DNA of 64,000 nt from Pseudomonas sp. Root71 (GCF_001429045.1 NZ_LMHY01000029.1:389869-453868), one strand, 5' to 3'. Counted from the stretch's first letter, positions 15,908 to 24,211 are shown. The notes: generated by a model not told the origin, from the letters alone. A program made the numbers and translations.

Positions 15908-16264
15908 GTGAGTATTCGACCTCTTTTCGCTGCCGTGGCCTTTGCCGCCCTGGCGGGTTGTGCAACCGATCCTGCGCCGAATGAACAGATTCGCCTGACC
16001 GAACAGGCACTCGAACAGGCCAAGGCCGTGGGCGCCACGGCAGACGATGTGCCGGAAATGAAACTGGCCGAAGACAAGTTCAACCGCGCCAAGGGCAACA
16101 TGACCGATCAATCCTTCAAAAACGCACGCATGCGGGCCGAACAGGCCGAACTCGATGCGCGCCTGGCTGAAGCCAAGGTGTTGACGGCCAAGAGCGAGGA
16201 ACAGTTGAACGTGCTCAACACCCGCATCGCCCGCCTGCGCAAGCAACTGGGAGATGCCCAATGA
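15908..16264 (+). CDS. DUF4398 domain lipoprotein
   Basis: 118 residues starting at GTG, 7 bases after AAGGA. The lipobox LAGC at residues 15-18 marks an outer or inner membrane lipoprotein. The rest is one long, highly charged helix (EQIRLTEQALEQAKAVGATA to LNTRIARLRKQLGDAQ) that should form a coiled coil, as in DUF4398 proteins. It overlaps the next gene by four bases (ATGA) and almost certainly acts with that OmpA-like lipoprotein; relatives are usually found as this pair. The role is unknown, and a link between outer membrane and peptidoglycan is inferred. Confidence 0.8.
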   Translation: MSIRPLFAAVAFAALAGCATDPAPNEQIRLTEQALEQAKAVGATADDVPEMKLAEDKFNRAKGNMTDQSFKNARMRAEQAELDARLAEAKVLTAKSEEQLNVLNTRIARLRKQLGDAQ

Positions 16265-17073
16265 GCCTCAAGAGCAAAGCCCTCGGCGGTTTGATCCTGG
16301 CAGGCTGCGTGAGCCTCTTTGGCTGCGCCAGCCAGCACAGCGAGTCCGCGTTGCAGCAGGCCGGTGCCGACTTTCAGAAGGTCAAGGAAGACTCCAATGT
16401 ACTGCGAATCGCCCCCAAGGACGTGATTCGCGCCGGTGAATCCCTGGCCCGTGCCGATCGCCTGTCCAGCTATTGGGGCAGCGGTTCGGACGTGGTGCAT
16501 TACGCCTACCTGAGCCAGCGCTACAGCGCCATTGCCCGGGAACACACCAATCAGGTGCTTAACGAAGAGCAGGCGGCAAAACTCGAACTGGAACGGCAGC
16601 GCCTGCAACTGGCACTGCGTGAGTCCAAACTGTTCAGCGTGCAGCAGCAAGGCAAATGGCTCGAGGAGCAGATCCTTGCATTGACCACTAGCCAGACCGA
16701 CCGCGGGCTGGTGATGACCTTGGGCGATATGCTGTTCGACACCGGCGAAGCGGAATTGAAGCCGTCGGCCAACCGTGTGGTGTTGAAGATCGTGCAGTTC
16801 CTGCAACTCAACCCCAAGCGTGTGGTGCGGATCGAAGGTTATACGGACAGTACCGGGGGCAAGCAGGAAAACCTCAAGCTGTCCCGCGACCGCGCACAAT
16901 CGGTGGCTGACGTGCTGATGGACCTGGGTATCGACGACAAGCGCATCCAGGTCGAAGGTTATGGCGACGAGTATCCGGTGGACGCGAATGCGTCGGAACG
17001 GGGTCGGGCGCAGAATCGTCGGGTGGAAATTGTGTTTTCCGACGAAAAGGGCCAGCTCGGCGCCGCCCGGTAG
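16261..17073 (+). CDS. OmpA-family lipoprotein (DUF4398-OmpA type)
   Basis: 270 residues. Lipobox LFGC at about residues 19-22, a helical, glutamine-rich middle part (residues 95-145, ERQRLQLALRESKLFSVQQQ), and a C-terminal OmpA domain at residues about 150-262 with LGDMLFDTGEAELKPSANRV, RIEGYTDSTGGKQENLKLSR and EYPVDANASERGRAQNRRVE. The last block contains the NxxGRxxNRR-type residues that bind diaminopimelate of peptidoglycan. It shares a four-base overlap with the DUF4398 gene. It differs from Pal by having the long helical insert. Confidence 0.88.
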   Translation: MSLKSKALGGLILAGCVSLFGCASQHSESALQQAGADFQKVKEDSNVLRIAPKDVIRAGESLARADRLSSYWGSGSDVVHYAYLSQRYSAIAREHTNQVLNEEQAAKLELERQRLQLALRESKLFSVQQQGKWLEEQILALTTSQTDRGLVMTLGDMLFDTGEAELKPSANRVVLKIVQFLQLNPKRVVRIEGYTDSTGGKQENLKLSRDRAQSVADVLMDLGIDDKRIQVEGYGDEYPVDANASERGRAQNRRVEIVFSDEKGQLGAAR

Positions 17074-17171
17074 GAGCTGGCGGAGCCTGCGATCTTTTGA
17101 TCTTGCTCTTGCTCTTGATACTCAAGTGGGGCTGGAAAGATCGCAGCCTCGTTTCACTCGACAGCTCCTAC
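17072..17171. repeat. REP-type inverted pair (family B, GTAGGAG ends outward)
   Basis: Left arm GTAGGAGCTGGCGGAGCCTG then CGATCTTTTGATC, right arm AAAGATCGCAGCCTCGTTTC then ACTCGACAGCTCCTAC. The arms differ (GGCGGAGCC against CTCGTTTCACTCGAC), so the halves are two different sub-variants. Confidence 0.75.
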
Positions 17172-17205
17172 AACCCGGCCTGCCATGCAGCGCCGGGTTT
17201 TTTTT
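17172..17205 (+). terminator. Intrinsic terminator after the OmpA lipoprotein gene
   Basis: AACCCGGC, 12-base loop, GCCGGGTT and then six more T. It follows directly on the REP pair and ends the three-gene envelope unit. Confidence 0.8.
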
Positions 17206-17274
17206 GCCTGCCGATTACCGCACAAAACAGTACAGATTTTGCTGACACTGCACTGTACGGTCGACTATTGTGGC

Positions 17275-17308
17275 AACTGTTCCCGTACACTTCTAAACTG
17301 TTCCGGTA
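17275..17308 (+). promoter_or_regulatory. Tandem direct repeat AACTGTTCC(C/G)GTA before the MocR gene
   Basis: AACTGTTCCCGTA at 17275-17287 and AACTGTTCCGGTA at 17296-17308: 12 of 13 bases identical, repeated at a 21-base period (two helical turns). MocR/PdxR regulators are known to bind such direct repeats, usually at their own promoter. A looser third copy (CACTGTACGGTCG) lies at 17251-17263, and TAAAAT at 17324 could be a -10 element. Confidence 0.65.
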
Positions 17309-17354
17309 TTGTTTCACACAAGAATAAAATGCCCGTGAAATCGAGTGCTGCGTC

Positions 17355-18794
17355 ATGACCAACCTTTTGCTCTATCAACGTATTGCTCAACAACTGGCCG
17401 AAGACATCCGCCGTGGGGTCTATCAGCCGGGGGAGCGCGTGCCTTCGGTGCGCAAGATGAGCTCGCAACTCAATGTCAGCCATGCGACGGTGTTGCAGGC
17501 GTATGCCAATCTCGAAGATCAAGGGTTGATCCGCGCCCGGCCGCAGTCGGGTTACTACGTGCACCAGACGCCGGCACTCACCGCGCCGACGCCGGACATC
17601 GCCCGGGTCGAGCGCCCCGGGCTGGTCACCCGCAGCAGCATCATTCAGCAAGTGCTGGTCGAATCCCGTCGTGAAGGTGTCTTCCCGCTGGGCGCTGCGG
17701 TGCCGAGTGTCGACTATTTGCCGGTGCGGGCACTGCATCAGCAATTGGCCAAGGTCACCCGTTTCCATAGCCCGCGGGCCTTCAGCTACATGTTCAGCCC
17801 CGGTTTCGAGCCGTTGCGCCGACAGGTGGCGATCCGCATGCGCGATGCCGGCGTGGTGGTCGATCCGTCGGAGGTGGTGATCACTCACGGTTGTGTCGAT
17901 GCGCTGCAGATGTCCCTGCGCGTGCTGACCCGTCCGGGCGATCTGATCGCGGCCGAGTCGCCGACCTATTACGGCTTGCTGCAACTGGCTGACCTGCTGG
18001 GCCTCAAGGTCATCGAGATCCCCAGCGATCCCGCCACGGGCATGAGCCTGGAAGCCCTGCAACTGGCGGCCAACCAATGGTCGATCAAGGCGTTGGTGCT
18101 GACCACCCGACTGAGCAATCCATTGGGCGGCACCATGCCCGAGGAGCGGCAGAAACAATTGCTGCGCCTGGCGTCGGACTTCGATATCCAGGTTGTCGAA
18201 GACGATATCTACGGTGAGTTGATGTTCGAGCAGGGGCGCACCAAGTCCCTCAAGGCCTACGATCGGCTGGACCGGGTGATCTATTGCTCGAGCTTCTCCA
18301 AGACCCTGTCGCCTGGCGTGCGGATCGGCTGGATGATTGCCGGCAAGTACCAGCAGGAGATCCAGCGCTTGCAGACCTTCAGTACGCATTCCGCGTGCAG
18401 CGTGACCCAGATGGGCATTGCCGCGTACCTGGAAAACGGCGGGTACGACCGGCATTTGCGTTTCATCCGTCAGGAATACCGGAAAAACCTCAGTGCCTTC
18501 CAGCTGGCCGTGCAGCAGTATTTCCCGGAAGGCACGCAGATGACCCGGCCTACCGGCGGCTTCATTCTGTGGGTCAGCCTGCCGGGGCGGGTCAACACGC
18601 AAGAGTTGCACGTGCGGGCATTGCAGCAGGGCATCAGTATCGCGCCGGGACTGATCTTCAGTAATACCGAGCAATTCAATCACTGCATCCGGCTCAACTG
18701 CGGCATCCCGTGGAACCGTGAAGCCGAGCGCGCATTGATGACCCTGGGCATGCTGGCCACCCAACTCTGCCAGGAGATGGCCGTCGGTTTGTAA
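17355..18794 (+). CDS. MocR-family regulator (GntR winged helix fused to aminotransferase-like domain)
   Basis: 479 residues. Residues 1-75 are a GntR winged helix (LAEDIRRGVYQPGERVPSVR, SHATVLQAYANLEDQGLI); residues about 100-479 are a class I aminotransferase fold. The PLP lysine is Lys316 in SSFSKTLSPGVRIGWM, and the segments TTRLSNPLGGTMP and EDDIYGEL are the PLP-pocket blocks, so PLP binding is likely retained. MocR proteins control vitamin B6, GABA, taurine or amino-acid genes. No divergent target lies next to it; the region upstream ends in a terminator. This makes autoregulation through the direct repeats at 17275-17308 the most direct prediction; other targets are unknown. Confidence 0.9.
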   Translation: MTNLLLYQRIAQQLAEDIRRGVYQPGERVPSVRKMSSQLNVSHATVLQAYANLEDQGLIRARPQSGYYVHQTPALTAPTPDIARVERPGLVTRSSIIQQVLVESRREGVFPLGAAVPSVDYLPVRALHQQLAKVTRFHSPRAFSYMFSPGFEPLRRQVAIRMRDAGVVVDPSEVVITHGCVDALQMSLRVLTRPGDLIAAESPTYYGLLQLADLLGLKVIEIPSDPATGMSLEALQLAANQWSIKALVLTTRLSNPLGGTMPEERQKQLLRLASDFDIQVVEDDIYGELMFEQGRTKSLKAYDRLDRVIYCSSFSKTLSPGVRIGWMIAGKYQQEIQRLQTFSTHSACSVTQMGIAAYLENGGYDRHLRFIRQEYRKNLSAFQLAVQQYFPEGTQMTRPTGGFILWVSLPGRVNTQELHVRALQQGISIAPGLIFSNTEQFNHCIRLNCGIPWNREAERALMTLGMLATQLCQEMAVGL

Positions 18795-18874
18795 CAGACT
18801 GCGACTACGCTTGTCTTGTGGGCTGCAACAGGCCAGCATATGCATCTCTGCCGTTTGCACCCACCGTTGGATAC

Positions 18875-19354
18875 ATGAAACCGACTTTTCCTGCCGCCTG
18901 GCTTTTGCTCTGCCTGATTGCGAGTATTCAACCGGCATCCGTCGTGGCGGCTACCGAGCAGGATCAGGCAACCGGCAGTTTCCACGTCGCACCGATAGAC
19001 ACCGCACCTGTAAAAAAAGCCTCGGCGGCGAGTAAGCAGGCTGCGCCCGTGAAAAAGCGTCCGCCCATTGCCTCCAAATCGAAACCGGCCAGCGAGGTGG
19101 TAAAGACCGAGCTTCCATCTGCCAAGCTGGACCTGAGCTTGCCCAAGGATATGGTTCAAGAGCTCAAGCCGGTCGGAACGGTGCCGTTGGTCAGGCGTGA
19201 ACCGTTGTTACCCCAGATGTTCGGTGACAAAAGCGGCAGCAGCGAGTTCCAGCTCAATGGCCGCCTGCTCAGCAACGAAATGCAGCTGCAACTGCGAAAT
19301 GAAGAACGCCACGAGGTCGAAGGCGCGGCACTGGATTTCGAGTTCAAGCAGTAA
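18875..19354 (+). CDS. Exported hypothetical protein
   Basis: 159 residues from the ATG that begins a Sec signal peptide (MKPTFPAAWLLLCLIASIQP, cleavage near Ala26). The mature protein has a Lys/Ala/Pro-rich, probably disordered linker (residues 45-85) and a compact C-terminal part (LPKDMVQELKPVGTVPLV to LDFEFKQ). The open frame extends 57 bases upstream, but the signal peptide fixes the start; the ribosome site is weak. I do not recognise the family. It stands alone between the MocR gene and a small cysteine-cluster gene. Confidence 0.6.
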   Translation: MKPTFPAAWLLLCLIASIQPASVVAATEQDQATGSFHVAPIDTAPVKKASAASKQAAPVKKRPPIASKSKPASEVVKTELPSAKLDLSLPKDMVQELKPVGTVPLVRREPLLPQMFGDKSGSSEFQLNGRLLSNEMQLQLRNEERHEVEGAALDFEFKQ

Positions 19355-19520
19355 CCCCGTCAGGATCCGCGAGCCGCAGGCCAGACGCTTTGTCGGAGAC
19401 TGGCCGGTCATGCCCGTTTGCGTTGAAAAACCCGCTCGCAGGTAATTTAAAACAACTGTTTAAGCGGGTACTCTGTGCCCCGTCCATTAACACATTGCTC
19501 GTCGCGAGGAGCTTGTCGTC

Positions 19521-19775
19521 ATGAAATGCCGTGAGGGCTGTGGCGCTTGTTGCATTGCCCCTTCCATCAGTTCGCCGATTCCCGGTATGCCAAACGGCAA
19601 GGCCGCGGGGCAGCGTTGCCTGCAACTTTCCTCCGATAACCTTTGCAGTATTTTCGGCCAGCCGGAACGGCCGACGGTGTGTTCTGCCTTCGAGGCCGAC
19701 CCCGAGGTGTGCGGAAGCAGCAGCGAAGAGGCTATCCGGTTGATTGGCTGGTGGGAACAAATGACGGCGGCGTGA
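19521..19775 (+). CDS. YkgJ-family cysteine-cluster protein
   Basis: 84 residues with eight cysteines in the YkgJ/CxxCxxCC pattern: CREGCGACCIAP at 3-14, then Cys35, Cys43, Cys54 and Cys64. Such proteins are thought to bind a zinc ion or an Fe-S cluster; the reaction is unknown. CGAGGAGC lies before the ATG. A very strong hairpin (19781-19827) separates it from the next gene on the same strand. Confidence 0.82.
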   Translation: MKCREGCGACCIAPSISSPIPGMPNGKAAGQRCLQLSSDNLCSIFGQPERPTVCSAFEADPEVCGSSSEEAIRLIGWWEQMTAA

Positions 19776-19780
19776 TGTGT

Positions 19781-19827
19781 GGGCTTGCACCTCCGAAAAA
19801 CCTGAAGGTGATCGGAGGTGCAAGCCC
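19781..19827. repeat. Perfect 16-bp inverted repeat between YkgJ and START-domain genes
   Basis: GGGCTTGCACCTCCGA and TCGGAGGTGCAAGCCC flank a 15-base loop. The arms are perfect and unlike either REP family in the window. No T-run follows, so it is not a classical terminator. It ends 35 bases before the START-domain gene and would sit in its leader if the genes are cotranscribed. Confidence 0.85.
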
Positions 19828-19861
19828 AACGAACGGAACTTCAACAATAAGGAATAAGACT

Positions 19862-20467
19862 ATGGGTTCGCTGCATCGTATGGCTGTGTTGTGTGGTTTG
19901 ACGGTTGCGCTGGCTACCTCGACGGCCCAGGCCGAAGACTGGAAAGTCAAAAAGGACGAAGACGGCATCAAGATCTCCCTGAGTGAAGTGGCCGGCTCCG
20001 ACTACAAGGCTTACCAGGGCGTCACATTGATGAAGACCACCATGGCCAAGCTGCGTGCGTTGCAGGAAGACGTGCCCGGAGCCTGCGCCTGGATTCACGA
20101 ATGCAAAACCCAGAAGCTGCTCAAGCACGAAGGTGACCAGAGCTGGACCTACACCCAGTTCAACACCCCGTGGCCGGTTACTCCCCGTGATTCGGTGTTG
20201 CACGTCACCACCATCGAAGGCGCCGATGGCAGCCTGACCCGCAAGCTTGAAGGCGTACCGAAGTACATTCCTGAAGAAAAAGGCTTCGTCCGGGTCGCCA
20301 AGGTCGACGGTTTCTGGAAGTTCGTCCCCAAGGGCGACCAGATCGAAGTGACCTATCAGGTGCACACTGAGCCGGGCGGCAGCGTGCCGTCGATGGTGGC
20401 CAACAAGTTCGTGGTGGATGCCCCGTTCAATACCTTGAAAGCCCTCAAGGAACGCGCCGAGAAGTAA
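19862..20467 (+). CDS. START domain-containing periplasmic protein
   Basis: 201 residues. Signal peptide of about 23 residues (MGSLHRMAVLCGLTVALATS, then TAQA-E cleavage). The remainder is a START/SRPBCC lipid-binding fold: WKVKKDEDGIKISLSEVAGS, WIHECKTQKLLKHEGDQSWT, TQFNTPWPVTPRDSVL and FWKFVPKGDQIEVTYQVHTE all match START proteins of Pseudomonas. It probably carries a hydrophobic ligand in the periplasm; the ligand is unknown. The ribosome site AATAAGGAATAAGACT sits before the ATG, and a terminator follows. Confidence 0.85.
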   Translation: MGSLHRMAVLCGLTVALATSTAQAEDWKVKKDEDGIKISLSEVAGSDYKAYQGVTLMKTTMAKLRALQEDVPGACAWIHECKTQKLLKHEGDQSWTYTQFNTPWPVTPRDSVLHVTTIEGADGSLTRKLEGVPKYIPEEKGFVRVAKVDGFWKFVPKGDQIEVTYQVHTEPGGSVPSMVANKFVVDAPFNTLKALKERAEK

Positions 20468-20804
20468 ATGTCTCGCGCTTTTGAGGTGACTTCGTAACGC
20501 CCCGACTCGATCGGGGCGTTTGCGTTTTTGACCGCTGCGCAGGCTTTAATTTGTTTCTGGATATGCGTTGCACGAAATTTTCACCCACTCTCCAAGACAA
20601 TTCGCCGGCTCTCCCGTAACACCCTGTGTATTGCTGAATGCAGGATGAAAGAGTCGGGATGAGGGTAGTTATCAATGGCAATGCTGCCGTTGATCGTGCA
20701 ACATTTGCGCACCGCGCAAACCCCCAGGCCTGGTACGGGCCGAAAAGAGGGCAAGGCGCAGCTGTATTTTTGAAACTTCAACTTCCAATGGGTCCTAAAA
20801 CGAC
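20468..20804. other. Spacer before the LTA-synthase-type gene
   Basis: After the terminator at 20496-20530 about 270 bases remain without a gene. I see no clear promoter, repeat or RNA. Short frames on both strands lack ribosome sites and family likeness. Confidence 0.5.
20496..20530 (+). terminator. Intrinsic terminator of the START-domain gene
   Basis: AACGCCCCGA, short loop, TCGGGGCGTT followed by TGCGTTTTT. Confidence 0.85.
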
Positions 20805-22898
20805 ATGGCAATCCCGGACGCCCTGAATCAGCAGCGAGCTTCTAGTCGCCTGCTGCAACCGACCGTCAAATCGCATCTGGCCTACACGCTGTTGTGTGCC
20901 CTGGTCATGATGGTCATGTTCAGCCTGCTGCGCGTCGCGCTGCTGGCTTACAACAGCTCGATGATCCTCGACACACCGGCCTCGACCTTCCTCGAGGCAT
21001 TCGCCAACGGTCTGCGTTTCGACCTGCGCCTGGTGGTCTATCTCAGTATCCCGTTGCTGCTGGCCTTGTTCAGTGCCCGGGCCATGGCCGCACGCGGGCT
21101 GTTCCGTCTGTGGTTGACGATCGTCTCCAGCATTGCGCTGTTCCTGGGCCTGATGGAGATGGACTTCTATCGTGAGTTCCACCAGCGCCTCAACGGGCTG
21201 GTCTTCCAGTACGTCAAGGAAGATCCGAAAACCGTGATGAGCATGCTCTGGTACGGTTTCCCGGTGGTCCGTTACCTGCTGGCCTGGGCCGTGGGCACCT
21301 GGATCCTGAGCCTGGCGTTCAAGGGCGCCGACCGTGCGACCCGCCCTCGTGGCCCGTTCAGTGGCGGCAGCATCGGCACACGCCAGGTTGCGCCGTGGTA
21401 CTCGCGTATCGCGGTATTCGTGGTGTGCCTGCTGGTTTGCGTGGTCGCTGCCCGTGGCACCCTGCGCCAGGGCCCGCCGCTGCGTTGGGGTGACGTCTAT
21501 ACCACCGACTCGAATTTTGCCAACCAGTTGGGCCTCAACGGCACGTTGTCGCTGGTAGCCGCCGCCAAGAGCCGGATGTCCGAAGATCGCGACAATATCT
21601 GGAAGGCGACCCTGCCGCAGCCACAAGCCCAGCAAGTGGTGCGTGACATGCTGGTGCTGCCGGCCGAGAAACTGGTGGATGCCGACACCGCGGCGGTACG
21701 TCGCGATTACACCCCTCCAGCCGACAAGACCCTGCCGATCAAGAACGTCGTCGTAATCCTGATGGAAAGCATGGCCGGTCACTCGGTGGGTGCTCTGGGT
21801 GGCCCGGGCAACATCACGCCTTACCTCGACAAACTGTCGAAGGAGGGCTTGCTGTTCGACCGCTTCTTCTCCAACGGTACCCATACCCACCAGGGCATGT
21901 TCGCCACCATGGCCTGCTTCCCGAACCTGCCGGGCTTCGAATACCTGATGCAGACCCCGGAAGGCAGCCACAAGCTGTCCGGTCTGCCGCAGTTGCTCAG
22001 CGCCCGCGACTTCGACGACGTGTATGTCTACAACGGCGATTTCGCCTGGGACAACCAGTCGGGTTTCTTCAGCAACCAGGGCATGACCAACTTCATCGGC
22101 CGTAACGATTTCGTGAATCCGGTGTTCTCTGATCCGACCTGGGGCGTGTCCGACCAGGACATGTTCGACCGTGGCCTGGTCGAACTCAAGGCGCGGGAAA
22201 ACGGCAAGCCGTTCTATGCCTTGCTGCAAACCCTGTCCAACCACACGCCTTACGCCTTGCCGACGCCATTGCCGGTTGAGCGCGTGACCGATCGTGGCAG
22301 CCTGAACGAACACCTGACCGCCATGCGTTACTCGGACTGGGCGCTGGGCCAGTTCTTTGAAAAGGCCCGAAAGGAGCCGTACTTCAAGGAAACCCTGTTT
22401 GTCATCGTCGGTGACCACGGTTTTGGTAACGAACAGCAGATCACCGAAATGGACCTGGGCCGCTTCAACGTGCCGATGCTGATGATCGCGCCGGGCATCC
22501 AGGACAAATTCGGCCAGCGTGACCACACCGTGGGCACTCAGATCGACATCGTGCCGACCATCATGGGCCGCATTGGTGGTGAGGTGCGTCATCAGTGCTG
22601 GGGGCGCGACCTGCTCAACCTGCCCGAAGGCGACGCCGGTATTGGTGTGATCAAGCCGTCGGGCAGCGAGCAGACCACGGCCATCCTTACCGCAGACCAG
22701 ATTCTGGTCCTGCCGAAGGACAAGGACATGGCGCCGAAGTTGTATCAGTATGAATTGGGGGACAAGCCTCGCGCCGAAGTCATTGCCGATGCGCCGCGTA
22801 CCGCCGAGTTGAAACTCAAGCTCGAAGCGTTCCTGCAAACAGCGACCAAGAGCCTGCTGGACAACACCGCCGGTGTTGTTGATGGCAAGCCGGACTAA
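20805..22898 (+). CDS. LTA synthase-family sulfatase-fold membrane protein
   Basis: 697 residues. Residues about 25-210 hold five membrane spans; residues about 300-640 form a periplasmic alkaline-phosphatase-like domain. Visible metal-site blocks: VVVILMESMAGHSVGALGGP (Glu ligand), NGTHTHQGMFATMACFPN (Thr nucleophile), and FVIVGDHGFGNE (Asp-His). This is the architecture of LtaS and of the OpgB/phosphoglycerol transferases, which move phosphoglycerol from phosphatidylglycerol to a sugar. Pseudomonas makes no lipoteichoic acid, so substitution of periplasmic glucans or a similar target is more likely. No good ribosome site is seen before the ATG, so the start is less sure. Confidence 0.82.
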   Translation: MAIPDALNQQRASSRLLQPTVKSHLAYTLLCALVMMVMFSLLRVALLAYNSSMILDTPASTFLEAFANGLRFDLRLVVYLSIPLLLALFSARAMAARGLFRLWLTIVSSIALFLGLMEMDFYREFHQRLNGLVFQYVKEDPKTVMSMLWYGFPVVRYLLAWAVGTWILSLAFKGADRATRPRGPFSGGSIGTRQVAPWYSRIAVFVVCLLVCVVAARGTLRQGPPLRWGDVYTTDSNFANQLGLNGTLSLVAAAKSRMSEDRDNIWKATLPQPQAQQVVRDMLVLPAEKLVDADTAAVRRDYTPPADKTLPIKNVVVILMESMAGHSVGALGGPGNITPYLDKLSKEGLLFDRFFSNGTHTHQGMFATMACFPNLPGFEYLMQTPEGSHKLSGLPQLLSARDFDDVYVYNGDFAWDNQSGFFSNQGMTNFIGRNDFVNPVFSDPTWGVSDQDMFDRGLVELKARENGKPFYALLQTLSNHTPYALPTPLPVERVTDRGSLNEHLTAMRYSDWALGQFFEKARKEPYFKETLFVIVGDHGFGNEQQITEMDLGRFNVPMLMIAPGIQDKFGQRDHTVGTQIDIVPTIMGRIGGEVRHQCWGRDLLNLPEGDAGIGVIKPSGSEQTTAILTADQILVLPKDKDMAPKLYQYELGDKPRAEVIADAPRTAELKLKLEAFLQTATKSLLDNTAGVVDGKPD

Positions 22899-22913
22899 GT
22901 TGTGACGCAATAG

Positions 22914-22944
22914 AAAAGAGGCCCTTCAAGGGCCTCTTTTTTTT
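22914..22944. terminator. Bidirectional intrinsic terminator
   Basis: AAAAGAGGCCC, loop TTCAA, GGGCCTCTTTTTTTT. Runs of A before and T after let it work for the sulfatase gene on the plus strand and for the DUF3309 gene on the minus strand. Confidence 0.9.
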
Positions 22945-22957
22945 GCCTGGCGGATAT

Positions 22958-23110
22958 TTATATTCGGCCAAGCAAGAGCAGGATCAACAGCACCACCAAT
23001 ACGACGCCGATGATTCCGGACGGGCCGTAACCCCAACTTCTGGAGTGCGGGAAGACCGGTAAACCACCGATCAGTAACAGGATCAGAATGATGATCAGTA
23101 TTGTGCCCAT
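22958..23110 (-). CDS. DUF3309 small membrane protein
   Basis: 50 residues: MGTILIIILILLLIGGLPVF, a short polar loop HSRSWGYGPSG and a second span ending LLLLGRI. This two-span pattern with the central GYGPSG is typical of DUF3309 proteins, often found in alpha- and gammaproteobacteria and linked to general stress in a few cases. The frame is open 14 codons upstream but the short form matches the family. AAGGAAAT lies before the ATG. Function unknown. Confidence 0.85.
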   Translation of the reverse strand: MGTILIIILILLLIGGLPVFPHSRSWGYGPSGIIGVVLVVLLILLLLGRI

Positions 23111-23395
23111 GTCTATTTCCTTGTCGAAAATGCAGTGGATTGACCATGCCAATCAAGGTCAGCTGGAATGAAGTAGATTCGAGCTGCTTAAAAATTCCGA
23201 CTCTTGCGGTTGCAGGAAAATTCCAAGTTTTTTTGAAGTATTTCGGACGGGTTCTTATTTCTTTTGTAGTTGCCTTGGTTGCGTCTGGCGCTCCCGCAGT
23301 TTGCTCGGGCCATTCAGCAATCTGATGGAGCGTGGGTCGGGCAATTTCCTTCGCTACACTCGGTGCATCTTCCGAGAACAACAAGGCTGTTTGCT

Positions 23396-24211
23396 ATGCA
23401 AAATCGCATGATGATCACTGGTGCAGGCTCTGGCCTGGGTCGCGAAATCGCGCTGCGCTGGGCGCGTGAAGGCTGGCAACTGGCCTTGTCGGACGTTAGC
23501 GAGCCCGGCTTGCAGGAAACCCTCAAGCTGGTCCGCGAAGCGGGCGGCGACGGTTTTATCCAGCGTTGCGACGTACGCGATTACAGCCAGTTGACTGCGT
23601 TCGCCCAGGCCTGCGAGGTCAAGCTCGGCGGCATCGATGTCATCGTCAATAACGCGGGTGTAGCGTCTGGAGGGTTTTTCAGTGAGTTGTCCCTGGAGGA
23701 CTGGGACTGGCAGATCGCGATCAACCTGATGGGCGTGGTCAAGGGCTGCAAGGCTTTCCTGCCACTGCTGGAAAAAAGCAAAGGTAAAATCATCAACATC
23801 GCGTCCATGGCGGCGCTGATGCAAGGCCCGGCGATGAGCAACTACAACGTGGCCAAGGCGGGCGTGGTGGCGTTGTCCGAAAGCCTGCTGATCGAGCTGG
23901 CGCATCAGGAAGTCGGCGTGCATGTGGTGTGTCCGTCGTTCTTCCAGACCAACCTGCTGGACTCCTTCCGCGGCCCGACTCCGGCCATGAAAGCCCAGGT
24001 CGGCAAGTTGCTGGAAAGCTCGCCGATCAGCGCTGCCGACATCGCCGACTACATCTATCGGCAGGTCGCCGCCGGCGAGTTCATGATCCTGCCCCACGAG
24101 CAGGGACGCATGGCCTGGGCGATCAAGCAGAAGAACCCGCAATTGCTCTACAACGAAATGACCGCCATGGCCGACAAAATGCGCGCCAAGGCCAGGCAAT
24201 CGGCAAGCTGA
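23396..24211 (+). CDS. Short-chain dehydrogenase/reductase
   Basis: 271 residues. Classical SDR: cofactor loop MITGAGSGLGREIALRWARE at residues 6-25, DVIVNNAGVASGGFFS near residue 80, the serine in IINIASMAALMQGPAM, and the catalytic YNVAKAG. The Asp after strand 2 (LALSDVSEPG) suggests NAD rather than NADP. The true start is the ATG before QNRMMITG; the upstream extension lacks SDR features. The substrate is unknown; related Pseudomonas proteins are annotated only as SDRs. A 285-bp spacer precedes it. Confidence 0.85.
   Translation: MQNRMMITGAGSGLGREIALRWAREGWQLALSDVSEPGLQETLKLVREAGGDGFIQRCDVRDYSQLTAFAQACEVKLGGIDVIVNNAGVASGGFFSELSLEDWDWQIAINLMGVVKGCKAFLPLLEKSKGKIINIASMAALMQGPAMSNYNVAKAGVVALSESLLIELAHQEVGVHVVCPSFFQTNLLDSFRGPTPAMKAQVGKLLESSPISAADIADYIYRQVAAGEFMILPHEQGRMAWAIKQKNPQLLYNEMTAMADKMRAKARQSAS

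Noticed and set aside
18875..20467. Small-gene cluster at 18.9-20.5 kb as a possible toxin-antitoxin or defence locus
   Set aside because: The genes code for an exported protein, a YkgJ cysteine protein and a START-domain protein; none fits toxin, antitoxin or nuclease families.
20778..22910. Minus-strand open frame of about 710 codons opposite the sulfatase gene
   Set aside because: It mirrors the plus gene in a GC-rich genome; its product is low-complexity (His, Gln, Arg, Val) with no domain, while the plus frame has membrane spans and catalytic motifs.
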